From the NCBI GenBank assembly GCA_002337455.1, contig DDGC01000027.1, positions 1 through 64,000 on the forward strand: a stretch of DNA of 64,000 nucleotides. The letters run 5' to 3'. Below are positions 1 to 8,473 of the stretch, in pieces. Under the pieces are notes generated by a model, which searched no databases, was not told where the DNA came from, and saw only the letters and a program-made list of their open reading frames with translations. A program made the translations under genes and the position numbers. Each line of letters opens with the position of its first letter. Position 1 is the first letter of the stretch. The stretch is from Rhizobiales bacterium UBA1912 (GTDB lineage Bacteria > Pseudomonadota > Alphaproteobacteria > Rhizobiales > Devosiaceae).

Positions 1-3
1 GTG

Positions 4-32
4 TTGACTTTGATGCCGTGAGTCCTTAGAAC
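4..32 (+). promoter_or_regulatory. candidate promoter upstream of rpsM
   Basis: TTGACT (4-9) and TAGAAC (27-32) are separated by 17 bases, a fair match to a housekeeping promoter. The site lies about 130 bases upstream of rpsM and could be an internal promoter of the ribosomal operon. The window begins here, so the upstream gene is not visible. This is inferred from motif spacing only. Confidence 0.35.
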
Positions 33-162
33 CGCGCCAGTCTCAGAAATTTCGAGGGCTGGATTCGGTTCCTTCCGTATAGAGAAGGGGGTCGGATGCC
101 GGTCCCTTGTTGTTGAACGAAACGGGACGGTAACGTCCTCATATCAATTTAGGAGATCCGAC

Positions 163-531
163 GTGGCTCGTATTGCTGGCGTCAATATCCCGACGAACAA
201 GCGCGTGGTTATCGCGTTGCAGTATATTCACGGGATTGGGCCGAAAATGGCCTCTGAAATCTGCGAAAAGGTGTCCATTCCGGCCGAGCGGCGCGTGAAT
301 GAGCTGACCGACGCGGAAGTTATCCAGATTCGCGAAACCATCGACCGTGACTATCAGGTCGAGGGTGACCTTCGCCGTTCGGTTGCCATGAACATCAAGC
401 GTTTGATGGATCTGGGCAACTATCGCGGTCTGCGTCATCGTCGTGGTCTACCGGTGCGTGGTCAGCGGACCCACACCAACGCGCGTACCCGCAAGGGCCC
501 TGCAAAGGCCATCGCGGGCAAGAAGAAATAA
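163..531 (+). CDS. rpsM: 30S ribosomal protein S13
   Basis: S13 sits in the head of the small ribosomal subunit and contacts the P-site tRNA and the 50S subunit. The 122-residue protein has the standard length, the family N-terminus ARIAGVNIP, the helix-hairpin-helix-like stretch IHGIGPKMA and a basic C-terminus ending in GKKK. The start is GTG at 163, seven bases after AGGAG (151-155). It is first in the visible rpsM-rpsK-rpoA-rplQ order, which matches the alpha operon of bacteria. No rpsD is present between rpsK and rpoA, as is usual in alphaproteobacteria. Confidence 0.98.
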   Translation: MARIAGVNIPTNKRVVIALQYIHGIGPKMASEICEKVSIPAERRVNELTDAEVIQIRETIDRDYQVEGDLRRSVAMNIKRLMDLGNYRGLRHRRGLPVRGQRTHTNARTRKGPAKAIAGKKK

Positions 532-543
532 GAAGGCCGATGC

Positions 544-578
544 CGGGGCGGCAAGGGCAGGGCATATTGCTCCGCCCC
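544..578 (+). promoter_or_regulatory. hairpin in the rpsM-rpsK spacer
   Basis: GGGGCGG (544-550) can pair with CCGCCCC (572-578) in the 121-base gap between rpsM and rpsK. There is no T-run after it, so it is not an obvious terminator. It could be an mRNA processing or stability element. The pairing is seen in the sequence; the role is inferred. Confidence 0.35.
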
Positions 579-652
579 GATGTCTCGTTTCGGGTTTCTT
601 GAGGTGTAGCCGCTGGAACCACGGCGGCGCTAGAGATCACTAGAGGAAGTAA

Positions 653-1045
653 ATGGCTAAAGCAGATACCACACGCGTTCGCCGTCGCGAGCGCAAGAAC
701 ATCAGTGCTGGCGTTGCACACGTAAACGCCTCGTTCAACAACACGATGGTCACCATCACCGATGTTCAGGGCAATACGATCTCCTGGTCCTCCGCCGGTA
801 CGATGGGTTTCAAGGGTTCGCGCAAATCGACCCCTTACGCAGCTCAGATGGCTGCAGAAGACGCCGCCAAGAAGGCGCAGGAACACGGCATGAAGACCCT
901 CGAGGTCGAAGTCCGTGGCCCGGGTTCAGGTCGTGAATCGGCACTGCGTGCCCTTCAGGCCGCCGGCTTCACTGTCACTTCCATCCGGGACGTTACATCC
1001 ATTCCTCACAATGGGTGCCGGCCGCGCAAGCGCCGTCGCGTCTGA
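653..1045 (+). CDS. rpsK: 30S ribosomal protein S11
   Basis: S11 lies in the platform of the 30S subunit near the Shine-Dalgarno helix. The 130-residue protein has the conserved core (ITDVQGNTISWSSAG, residues about 37-51) and the C-terminal signature HNGCRPRKRRRV. The ATG at 653 follows GAGGAAG with suitable spacing. It is separated from rpsM by a 121-base spacer that contains a hairpin and is followed closely by rpoA. Confidence 0.98.
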   Translation: MAKADTTRVRRRERKNISAGVAHVNASFNNTMVTITDVQGNTISWSSAGTMGFKGSRKSTPYAAQMAAEDAAKKAQEHGMKTLEVEVRGPGSGRESALRALQAAGFTVTSIRDVTSIPHNGCRPRKRRRV

Positions 1046-1140
1046 TGTGAATGGACCTCGGCAAGGCCAGCCGGGGTTCTTTTACGGTTTGCGGCATGGC
1101 GGCCGGGCAGGGCCGCGATTTTGAAAGGAAGTTGGACGTG

Positions 1141-2157
1141 ATGATCCAGAAAAACTGGCAGGAACTGATTAAGCCGACCAAGCTCGACGTCGTTCCGGGC
1201 AGCGATTCCGCGCGCGTCGCCTCCGTGGTCGCCGAGCCGCTTGAACGCGGTTATGGCTTGACCTTGGGCAACACGCTGCGCCGGGTTCTGCTCTCGTCGC
1301 TGCAGGGTGCGGCAATCACCGCCATCCAGATCGATGGCGTATTGCATGAATTCTCGTCGATTCCCGGCGTGCGTGAGGACGTGACCGATCTCGTTCTCAA
1401 CATCAAGGAAATCGCCATCAAGATGGAAGACGAAGGGCCCAAGCGCCTGACGCTTTCCAAGCAGGGTCCGGGTGCCGTCACTGCTGGCGACATCAAGACC
1501 ACTGGCGATATCGAAGTGCTCAACCCTGACCTCGTAATCTGTCATCTTGATGACGGGGCCGAGATCAACATCGAGTTCACGGTCAATACCGGTAAGGGTT
1601 ATGTCCCGGCCGACCGCAACAAGCCTGAAGACGCTCCGATCGGCTATATCGCCGTTGATGCGTTGTTCTCGCCGGTCAAGCGCGTCAGCTACAAGGTCGA
1701 AAAGACCCGTGAGGGCCAGAACCTCGACTTCGACAAGCTGAGCATGCAGATCGAGACCAATGGCGCGATCAGCCCTGAAGACGCGCTGGCCTTTGCGGCC
1801 CGCATCGTCCAGGATCAGCTGTCGGTGTTCGTCAATTTCGAAGAGCCCACCAAGGAAAAGGCCGAGGATTCGACACCCGAACTCGCCTTCAACCCGGCGC
1901 TGCTCAAGAAGGTGGACGAACTCGAGTTGTCGGTCCGTTCGGCAAACTGCCTCAAGAACGACAACATCGTCTATATCGGCGATCTCATTCAGAAGACGGA
2001 AGCGGAAATGCTCCGCACGCCGAACTTCGGGCGCAAGTCGCTCAACGAGATCAAGGAAGTTCTGGCCCAGATGGGGCTCCATCTCGGGATGGACGTCAAC
2101 AACTGGCCGCCCGAAAACATCGAAGACCTCGCCAAGCGTTACGAAGATCACTACTGA
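1141..2157 (+). CDS. rpoA: DNA-directed RNA polymerase subunit alpha
   Basis: The alpha dimer nucleates assembly of RNA polymerase, and its C-terminal domain binds UP elements and activators. The 338-residue product starts MIQKNWQELIKP, the usual alphaproteobacterial N-terminus. It contains the dimerisation domain (about 1-230) with LGNTLRRVLLSSL and an acidic linker. The helix-hairpin-helix C-terminal domain (about 250-330) carries NFGRKSLNEIKEVL. AAGGAAG (1125-1131) precedes both an in-frame GTG at 1138 and the ATG at 1141. I chose ATG by family homology, so the start may be one codon off. It lies between rpsK and rplQ. Confidence 0.97.
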   Translation: MIQKNWQELIKPTKLDVVPGSDSARVASVVAEPLERGYGLTLGNTLRRVLLSSLQGAAITAIQIDGVLHEFSSIPGVREDVTDLVLNIKEIAIKMEDEGPKRLTLSKQGPGAVTAGDIKTTGDIEVLNPDLVICHLDDGAEINIEFTVNTGKGYVPADRNKPEDAPIGYIAVDALFSPVKRVSYKVEKTREGQNLDFDKLSMQIETNGAISPEDALAFAARIVQDQLSVFVNFEEPTKEKAEDSTPELAFNPALLKKVDELELSVRSANCLKNDNIVYIGDLIQKTEAEMLRTPNFGRKSLNEIKEVLAQMGLHLGMDVNNWPPENIEDLAKRYEDHY

Positions 2158-2191
2158 TCTTCCGCGGGCCAAAAGATACTAGGAGAGTACC

Positions 2192-2620
2192 ATGCGCCAC
2201 GGTAAAGCCGGCCGCAAACTGAACCGGACCTCTTCGCATCGCAAGGCGATGTTCAAGAACATGTCCGCATCGTTGATCAAGCACGAACAGATCGTGACGA
2301 CCCTTCCCAAGGCGAAGGAGTTGCGTCCGATCGTCGAAAAGCTCATTACCCTTGGCAAGCGCGGCGATCTGCATGCCCGCCGCCAGGCCATTGCCCAGAT
2401 CGGCGATGAGACCATGGTCAAGAAGCTGTTCGACATTCTGGGCCCGCGCTACAAGGACCGCAACGGTGGCTACACCCGCGTCCTCAAGGCCGGTTTCCGC
2501 CACGGCGACAACGCCGCCGTCGGCATCATCGAGTTTGTCGATCGCGACGTCGAAGCAAAGGGCAAGGACTCCGGTCCGACTGCCGACTTCACGCGTGATG
2601 AAGAGAGCGAAGCCGCGTAA
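2192..2620 (+). CDS. rplQ: 50S ribosomal protein L17
   Basis: L17 is a large-subunit protein near the exit tunnel region. The 142-residue product begins MRHGKAGRKLNRTSSHR, the family signature, and carries an acidic C-terminal extension (about residues 120-142) that shorter L17 proteins lack. The ATG follows AGGAGAG. It is the last gene of the ribosomal operon and is followed after 24 bases by a strong intrinsic terminator. Confidence 0.98.
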   Translation: MRHGKAGRKLNRTSSHRKAMFKNMSASLIKHEQIVTTLPKAKELRPIVEKLITLGKRGDLHARRQAIAQIGDETMVKKLFDILGPRYKDRNGGYTRVLKAGFRHGDNAAVGIIEFVDRDVEAKGKDSGPTADFTRDEESEAA

Positions 2621-2644
2621 GCGATTTCTATCAAGCAGAATTGA

Positions 2645-2672
2645 AAAGGCGGCCTCCGGGCCGCCTTTTTTT
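2645..2672 (+). terminator. intrinsic terminator after rplQ
   Basis: AAAGGCGGCC (2645-2654) pairs with GGCCGCCTTT (2659-2668) around a four-base TCCG loop, followed by a T-run. It ends the rpsM-rplQ operon. The A-tract on the left side means it could also work for the convergent gene that ends at 2677. Confidence 0.9.
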
Positions 2673-2676
2673 GTTT

Positions 2677-3234
2677 TTATGGATCTACACGGTTCAGGTC
2701 CCAGTTTTCATAAAGGGCGTTCAGCTCTGCCGTGCTCCGGCAAAAGACATGCGGCAGTCCTATCCTGATCGCGCGATCACGGGTGTCCTCTGCCTTGTCG
2801 CGGGTCTTCCACAGCCAGGCGAGCATCTCCCATTTGACCGAGTCACGGCCACCCTCGAGCCCGCCGGCGCGGCGGCGCCGGGAGAGACTGCGCCGCAGAT
2901 AGCGCAGGGTGCGCATCGCCAATGTCTCGTCGAGCACGATGATGCCTGTGGCTCGCGCCAGGCGCTGGGGCATCAGCGCCGAATAGGAGCCGTCCATGAT
3001 CCATGCCGGTTCGGCGACTGCGGCGTCGTGCAGCGCCGCGAACTCGGGGTCGGGGCGTTGCTCCCAATCCGTGCCGGGCATATGCCGCAACTGGTCAAGA
3101 TGGATGGCCGGAACCCCGAGCCGCATGCCGAGCGCTTCGGCAAGCGTTGGTTTTCCCGAATTGGTAGGCCCGAGCACCACGATGCGCGGCCCGAGTGCTT
3201 CGGGCCGCGGGAAGTGGTCGTTGCCGGCGTCCAT
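2677..3234 (-). CDS. P-loop (adenylate kinase-like) NTPase family protein, altered Walker A
   Basis: The 185-residue protein resembles small P-loop nucleotide kinase-like proteins of the FlaR/DNA-topology-modulation type. RIVVLGPTNSGKPTL near residues 17-31 is the phosphate-binding loop, HLDQLRHMPG follows, and a basic lid-like segment (YLRRSLSRRRR) is present. The usual GK[ST] of Walker A reads GKP here: the codon is CCA where TCA or ACA would be expected, with Thr immediately after. The ATG at 3234 overlaps the stop of the upstream decarboxylase gene (TGATG), and a GTG at 3237 is an alternative. Coupling suggests co-expression with that enzyme. The substrate is unknown and activity is uncertain because of the loop change. 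Confidence 0.7.
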   Translation of the reverse strand: MDAGNDHFPRPEALGPRIVVLGPTNSGKPTLAEALGMRLGVPAIHLDQLRHMPGTDWEQRPDPEFAALHDAAVAEPAWIMDGSYSALMPQRLARATGIIVLDETLAMRTLRYLRRSLSRRRRAGGLEGGRDSVKWEMLAWLWKTRDKAEDTRDRAIRIGLPHVFCRSTAELNALYENWDLNRVDP

Positions 3235-4385
3235 CACACCAGAATGTCGTCGACCCGATAGAGGTCGCGACGGTCAAAGCCGTTGAACGGGGTAAGGGAG
3301 GCCTGGGTGTAGGCGCCCATCAGGCCGAACTCGATATAATCGTCCTCGGCGATGGCTGCTGGCAGGATGAAGGTCTGGGGCATGACGTCGTAGCTGTCGC
3401 AGGTCGGCCCGAAGATCTTGAAGTCCCAGCTTTCGCCGGTGAGAACCTTGTCGCCGCGCCATACGCGGATCGGCGGCATGAATTCGAGGATCATTGCCTC
3501 CATCAACGAGCCATAGACGCCGTCGTTGAGATAAACCGACTGTTCGCCGCGCACGTGTTTGACGCGCAGCAAGAGCGACGTGCAGCCCGTCGAAAGGCCG
3601 CGTCCGGGCTCGGCGATCAGTTCGGGCTTGTTGGAGCCGAACGTATCGGTGACGGCGTTGCGGATGGTCTCGAAATAAACGTCGAGAGGTGGCGCCGAAT
3701 TGGTGATGTAGGGAGCGGGGAAACCGCCGCCGATATTGAGCCGCTTGAGCTCGATGCCAGAGGCCTGCGCAATGCGGCCCGCAGCGGCGATGTGGCGCTC
3801 ATAGGCATAGGCCTCTTCACACTGGCTGCCGACGTGGAAGCACAGCGAAGTGGAGTAGCCCATGGCCTTGGCCAATGTGCAGATCGCGATGGCGCCTTCT
3901 TCCATCACGCCGAACTTGGTGCCGAAATCATACGATTTGAGCGCCTTGCCAGCCTTGAACCGGACCGTCACTTCGACATCCTCGCTGGGCGGGATGACCG
4001 CGGCAAGCTGGTCGAGCTGGGCCACGTGGTCAATGGTGAAGGAGCGAACGCCGAATTCGGAATAGGCGCGTTCGATCTCGCGGCGCGACTTGATGGGGTT
4101 GTTGTAGTGCATCCCGGCTTCGGGCGCGTATTTGCGGATCAACGCCATTTCGGTGTTGGACGCGACATCGTAGGCCCTAAGCCCCTCGCGATTCATGATC
4201 TCGAGGATATGGGGCGATGGGTTGGATTTGACCGCATAGGTCAACAGGCCGTCAAAGCCCGCCTTGAAGGTATCTATTGCGTTGACCAGGAGCCGTTCGG
4301 AAAACAGGAAACTCGGATAATCGGGTTCTTCGGTGGCGATCAGTTCTGCGGTGTTCGCGTATGTGCGAGACGGCGCGTGGTCCAT
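3234..4385 (-). CDS. PLP-dependent ornithine/basic amino acid decarboxylase, fold type III
   Basis: It probably converts ornithine to putrescine, the first step of polyamine synthesis, in the cytoplasm. From the 4385 start the 383-residue protein has the PLP lysine in YAVKSNP (K53), FHVGSQ (H184), the phosphate-binding GGGFP (219-223) and EPGRG (259-263), and the substrate-side GPTCDSYD with Cys about 329. All are typical of ornithine decarboxylases of this fold. I used the ATG at 4385. An in-frame ATG at 4436 preceded by GAGGGGGG would add 17 residues and sits inside a leader hairpin. The gene overlaps the downstream P-loop gene. Related lysine or diaminopimelate-type activity cannot be excluded without assay. 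Confidence 0.88.
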   Translation of the reverse strand: MDHAPSRTYANTAELIATEEPDYPSFLFSERLLVNAIDTFKAGFDGLLTYAVKSNPSPHILEIMNREGLRAYDVASNTEMALIRKYAPEAGMHYNNPIKSRREIERAYSEFGVRSFTIDHVAQLDQLAAVIPPSEDVEVTVRFKAGKALKSYDFGTKFGVMEEGAIAICTLAKAMGYSTSLCFHVGSQCEEAYAYERHIAAAGRIAQASGIELKRLNIGGGFPAPYITNSAPPLDVYFETIRNAVTDTFGSNKPELIAEPGRGLSTGCTSLLLRVKHVRGEQSVYLNDGVYGSLMEAMILEFMPPIRVWRGDKVLTGESWDFKIFGPTCDSYDVMPQTFILPAAIAEDDYIEFGLMGAYTQASLTPFNGFDRRDLYRVDDILV

Positions 4386-4424
4386 TGACCTTGATACCTT
4401 TTGCGGGGGTTGAAAGCGCGCGTG

Positions 4425-4469
4425 TATAGGGCTCATTGCCCCCCTCTGCAATGGCCAATTTCGCCTATA
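4425..4469 (-). promoter_or_regulatory. hairpin leader of the decarboxylase mRNA
   Basis: Reading the minus strand, TATAGG (4469-4464) can pair with CCTATA (4430-4425). Inside it, GGCCATTGC (4456-4448) pairs with GCAATG plus a one-base bulge plus GCC (about 4439-4430). A purine-rich AGAGGGG loop, which is also the Shine-Dalgarno-like sequence for the alternative ATG at 4436, lies at the apex. A structured RNA called the speF motif is described upstream of alphaproteobacterial ornithine decarboxylase genes. This could be part of such an element, but I cannot verify the match here. Confidence 0.45.
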
Positions 4470-4629
4470 GAGACAGGTTGTGACGATTCTTTGTGCAGGG
4501 TCAAAATTGCCACGGGTTTTCCGGGCATTCTGCCTGTGTTCAATGGATCGAGTAAGACCAATAGCGCTCGATTTCGTGATAAGAAAATGTTCGAATCCAC
4601 TGTCCGTCCGTGCCCCTAACGAGAGCCCA

Positions 4630-5958
4630 ATGAGCGATCTTTTTCCCGAGGACCTTCCCGCCTCGCGCCCGACCGATGAGCCCGGCACCGACCGGCCGCT
4701 GGCCGACCGGCTGCGGCCCAAATCGCTCGACGAGGTGATCGGGCAGACCCATATCATCGGGCCCGATGGAACGCTGCGCCGGATGCTGGCTTCGGGGCGG
4801 CTGGGATCGCTCATTTTGTGGGGCCCGCCGGGGACCGGGAAAACGACGGTGGCGCGGCTGCTGGCCGATGCCGTCGATTACCGGTTCGAGCAGATTTCAG
4901 CGATCTTTTCGGGCGTGGCGGACCTCAAAAGGGTGTTCGAGACGGCACGCACGGCGCGGCGGGCCGGGCAGCGCACGCTGCTGTTCGTCGATGAAATCCA
5001 TCGTTTCAACCGGGCGCAGCAGGATAGTTTTCTGCCCGTCATGGAAGACGGCACCGTGGTGCTGGTCGGGGCGACGACGGAAAACCCGAGCTTTGAGCTC
5101 AACGCGGCGCTATTGTCGCGGGCACAGGTGCTCAAGTTCACCAGCCTCGACCGTGAGGATCTCGACGCGCTGGCCAAACGCGCGGAAGAAGAGTTGGGCA
5201 AGGGACTGCCGCTCGATGAGGATGCACGCCAGACGCTGATCGGGCTGGCCGATGGCGACGGGCGGGCCATACTGGGGCTGATCGAGGAGGTTATCGCCGC
5301 CACGGGGCCGGACGAAGTTCTTGACCCTGCGGGGCTGGCGAAGCTCGTGCAGCGGCGGGCGCCGATCTACGACAAGAGCCAGGACGGGCACTACAATCTG
5401 ATTTCGGCGCTGCACAAGACGGTGCGCGGATCGGACCCCGATGCGGCGCTTTATTATTTCGCGCGCATGATCGATGCGGGCGAGGATCCGATGTATCTGG
5501 CGCGGCGGCTGATCCGCATGGCGGTCGAGGATATCGGCATGGCCGACCCGCAGGCGCTGCCCATCGCAACGGCCGCCAAGGACGCCTACCACATGCTCGG
5601 TTCACCCGAGGGGGAACTGGCGCTGGCAGAAGTGGTGGTTTATCTGGCGACGGCGCCAAAATCGAACGCGCTCTACAACGCCTATAACCGGGCGCTGGCA
5701 CTGGCCAAAAAGACCGGATCGCCCACCCCGCCCATGGCCATCCTCAACGCGCCCACAAAGCTGATGAAATCGGAGGGGTACGGGGAGGGCTATATCTACG
5801 ATCACGACACGCCTGAAGGGTTTTCAGGGCAGGAGTATTTTCCCGAAAAAATCGGGCGGCAGGATTTCTATCAGCCGGTCGAACGCGGCTTCGAGCGCGA
5901 TATCAAGAAGCGCATGGATTATTTTGGCAAACTGCGCGCGGCAAAGCGCGACGGCTAG
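4630..5958 (+). CDS. rarA: replication-associated recombination protein A (AAA+ ATPase)
   Basis: RarA/MgsA is a clamp-loader-like AAA+ ATPase that acts at stalled replication forks. The 442-residue product has Walker A WGPPGTGKTT (about 64-73), Walker B LLFVDEIHRFN, the sensor region GATTENPSFELN, and the C-terminal tetramerisation domain (KSNALYNAYNRA). The ATG at 4630 (MSDLFPED) is chosen because the family starts here; upstream in-frame codons are not conserved-looking. It is transcribed divergently from the decarboxylase and stands just before the RluC-family gene. Confidence 0.95.
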   Translation: MSDLFPEDLPASRPTDEPGTDRPLADRLRPKSLDEVIGQTHIIGPDGTLRRMLASGRLGSLILWGPPGTGKTTVARLLADAVDYRFEQISAIFSGVADLKRVFETARTARRAGQRTLLFVDEIHRFNRAQQDSFLPVMEDGTVVLVGATTENPSFELNAALLSRAQVLKFTSLDREDLDALAKRAEEELGKGLPLDEDARQTLIGLADGDGRAILGLIEEVIAATGPDEVLDPAGLAKLVQRRAPIYDKSQDGHYNLISALHKTVRGSDPDAALYYFARMIDAGEDPMYLARRLIRMAVEDIGMADPQALPIATAAKDAYHMLGSPEGELALAEVVVYLATAPKSNALYNAYNRALALAKKTGSPTPPMAILNAPTKLMKSEGYGEGYIYDHDTPEGFSGQEYFPEKIGRQDFYQPVERGFERDIKKRMDYFGKLRAAKRDG

Positions 5959-6030
5959 ATTGCGACTTCGCCCATGACGGCGCGGCAATTTCCCGCTAGA
6001 AGGGCCGCGAACGATAAAGGACGAAACTTG

Positions 6031-7032
6031 ATGAGCGGCGTGCAATTGCGGGAAGTGGCGGCGGATGAAGACGGGATGCGGCTCGACCGCTGGTTCTCGG
6101 TTCATTTTCCGGACCTGAGCTTTGGGCGATTGCAAAAGCTTTTGCGTTCTGGCCAGGTGCGGGTCGACAGTGGGCGGGTGGCCACCAACGCGCGGCTGGT
6201 CGCCGGGCAGACGGTGCGCGTGCCGCCGCTCGGCGAAGCGCCTGCGCCGTCCCCCGACAAGCCCCGGATCAATCAGAAAGACGCCGATTTCCTGCGCGAC
6301 CTCATTCTTTATGAGGACGACGAGGTCTACGTGTTCAACAAGCCGCATGGTCTTGCGGTGCAGGGCGGCTCGGGCACCAAGCGCCATATCGACGGCATGC
6401 TCAAATCGCTGCCCAACAAGAAGGGCGAGCCGCCGCGGCTGGTCCACCGGCTTGACCGCGACACCTCGGGATGCCTGCTTGTGGCAAAGACACGGGCATC
6501 GGCCAGCCATTTCGGCACGGTGTTCCGCTCGCGGTCGGCGCGCAAGATCTACTGGGCGATCACTATCGGTGTTCCTCACCCGCGGCAGGGGCGGATTTCG
6601 TGTTTCCTAGCGCGGCAATCCACCCAGGATGGCGAGCAGATGGTGGTGGTCGAGAACGGCGTCGAAGGCGCGCAGCATTCGGTGAGCTATTATTCGGTGA
6701 CCGAGAGCGCCGCCAACCAGTTCGCCTGGGTGACGCTCAAACCGGTGACCGGGCGCACGCATCAGTTGCGCGTGCACATGATGGAGCTGGGCACGCCCAT
6801 TCTGGACGATCCGCGCTACAACACGCTGGAAAACTGGAACTTCGAGCGGCCAGAAGAGCTGGGCAACGGGCTGCATCTGCACGCACGGCGTCTGGCCATT
6901 CCGCTGCGTAGCGGCAAGAAACTCGATATCACGGCTCCGTTGCCGCCGCATATGAAGGCGACTTTTGATACGCTGGGCTTTAACGCCAATCAGTACGACG
7001 TGCAGGATGTCGACCCCGAGGAGGGTGCCTGA
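6031..7032 (+). CDS. RluC/RluD family 23S rRNA pseudouridine synthase
   Basis: The enzyme isomerises uridine to pseudouridine in 23S rRNA. The 333-residue product has an N-terminal S4 RNA-binding domain (about 15-65). A catalytic domain follows, with HRLDRDTSG (catalytic Asp about 142), VAKTRASA and TGRTHQLRVHM. The combination with S4 suits RluC (positions 955/2504/2580) more than RluA, but exact target sites cannot be read from sequence. ATG 6031 follows AAGGA. The gene overlaps the next by one base (TGATG), so the two are translationally coupled. Confidence 0.92.
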   Translation: MSGVQLREVAADEDGMRLDRWFSVHFPDLSFGRLQKLLRSGQVRVDSGRVATNARLVAGQTVRVPPLGEAPAPSPDKPRINQKDADFLRDLILYEDDEVYVFNKPHGLAVQGGSGTKRHIDGMLKSLPNKKGEPPRLVHRLDRDTSGCLLVAKTRASASHFGTVFRSRSARKIYWAITIGVPHPRQGRISCFLARQSTQDGEQMVVVENGVEGAQHSVSYYSVTESAANQFAWVTLKPVTGRTHQLRVHMMELGTPILDDPRYNTLENWNFERPEELGNGLHLHARRLAIPLRSGKKLDITAPLPPHMKATFDTLGFNANQYDVQDVDPEEGA

Positions 7033-7700
7033 TGACCGCGCCACGCCTCATCATGTTCGACATGGACGGTACGCTGATCGATTCCGGGGCGGTCATCGCA
7101 CTGCATATGGCAACCACGTTCCGCGACCATGGGCTCGACGCGCCGACGCAAGAAATGTCTCATTCGGTCATTGGCTTGTCGCTGGAACTTGCCATGGAAC
7201 GTCTGGCGCAATGTGATGCAGAGACAGCCATTGTGATGGCGGGCACCTATCGCAACCACTACCGGGCGATGCTGGCCGTCGGTGACGCGCACGAGCCACT
7301 TTATGCGGGTGCCTTGGACGCGCTGAATCGGCTGAAGGCGCATGACGCTTCGATCCTCGGCATCGCCACTGGCAAGGGGCTGAGCGGGGTCAACCGCATA
7401 TTGGCGCTCCACGCATTGGCCGATCATTTCGTGACGCTGCAGACGCCCGATCACAATCCCTCAAAACCCCATCCGGGGATGATCCTGCGCGCCTGTGCGG
7501 AAACTGGGATCGATCCAGCCTGCACCGTCATGATCGGGGATACCACATTCGATATGGAACTGGGCCGGTCGGCCGGTGCGCGGACCATTGGGGTCACCTG
7601 GGGCTACCACGCCCGCGTTGCGCTCGAGGAAAGCGGTGCCCATATCATCATCGAGGATTATGCCGATCTCGATGACGCGATAGAAAAGGTACTGAACTGA
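7032..7700 (+). CDS. HAD-family hydrolase (phosphoglycolate phosphatase-like)
   Basis: The 222-residue protein is a HAD phosphatase with motif I FDMDGTLIDSG (nucleophile D10, acid D12), a helical cap, the motif III lysine in NPSKPHP, and motif IV IGDTTFDMELG. This layout fits the Gph/PGPase subfamily that dephosphorylates small phosphorylated metabolites. It lies between a pseudouridine synthase gene and ATP12 with one-base overlaps on both sides, an arrangement seen in many rhizobial genomes. The true substrate is not predictable from the sequence. Confidence 0.88.
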   Translation: MTAPRLIMFDMDGTLIDSGAVIALHMATTFRDHGLDAPTQEMSHSVIGLSLELAMERLAQCDAETAIVMAGTYRNHYRAMLAVGDAHEPLYAGALDALNRLKAHDASILGIATGKGLSGVNRILALHALADHFVTLQTPDHNPSKPHPGMILRACAETGIDPACTVMIGDTTFDMELGRSAGARTIGVTWGYHARVALEESGAHIIIEDYADLDDAIEKVLN

Positions 7701-8473
7701 TGCGTGAATTTCTCGAAGACGCTCTCAAGCATCAGGATGCGGGGCAGGGGCGCAATCAGAAGGATTTGCTGCGCGAGTTGCCCAAGCGGTTCTATAAATC
7801 GGTCGACGTGGCTGAAACGGATGGCGCGTTCGCCGTGCTGCTCGACGGACGTGTGACCAAGACGCCGACCGGCAAGCAGATTGGCGTAGGTCATGCCGAT
7901 CTCGCGGCCCATATGCGCGACGAGTGGGCCGTGCAGGGCGACAGGATCGATCCCGACATGATGCCTCACGTCAAACTCATCAATTCTGCGGTTGAAGCGG
8001 GCGATGAGTCGCGGGCTGCATTGCTGGACGAGGTGGTGAAATACGCGGGCAACGATCTGCTGCTCTATCGCGCCGAGAGCCCGCGCGAGCTTGTCGAAAA
8101 GCAGGAGCAGGTCTGGGACGATGTGCTTGTGCGCCTGGCACGACATTTTTCGGTCAGCTTCCAGCCCACGGTAGGCATTTTGCACAAGGCGCAATCGCCC
8201 GAAATGCTGAGGAAGCTCAGATCTGCGATCGACCCGCTGCATCACGTCCCGGCGACTGCAATGGTGTCGGTGACGGGGCTGACCGGCTCGGGCCTGCTTG
8301 CTGTTGCGCTGCGCGAACGGCTCGTCGATGCCGATGTCGCGTGGACGGCGGCACATGTGGACGAAGACTACCAGATTTCGCTGTGGGGCGAGGATTACGA
8401 AGCGGCGGCACGGCGCCGGCAGAGGCGGCGCGAATTTGACGCTGCGGTCAATGTTATCAACCTCTTAGGCTGA
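7700..8473 (+). CDS. ATP12 family F1-ATPase assembly chaperone
   Basis: ATP12 binds the F1 alpha subunit and helps assemble the F1 sector; alphaproteobacteria carry the ancestor of the mitochondrial factor. The 257-residue product shows the family features RFYKSVDVAETDGAFAV, LLDGRVTKTP, HMRDEWAVQG and the C-terminal ISLWGEDYEAAARR. It overlaps the HAD gene by one base. Its 3' end overlaps the convergent folK gene by nine bases, so no separate terminator fits between them. Confidence 0.93.
   Translation: MREFLEDALKHQDAGQGRNQKDLLRELPKRFYKSVDVAETDGAFAVLLDGRVTKTPTGKQIGVGHADLAAHMRDEWAVQGDRIDPDMMPHVKLINSAVEAGDESRAALLDEVVKYAGNDLLLYRAESPRELVEKQEQVWDDVLVRLARHFSVSFQPTVGILHKAQSPEMLRKLRSAIDPLHHVPATAMVSVTGLTGSGLLAVALRERLVDADVAWTAAHVDEDYQISLWGEDYEAAARRRQRRREFDAAVNVINLLG

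Noticed and set aside
1..21. Short frame VLTLMP and stop at the window start, possibly the end of an upstream gene
   Set aside because: Six residues are not enough to assign it, and the same bases form the candidate rpsM promoter.
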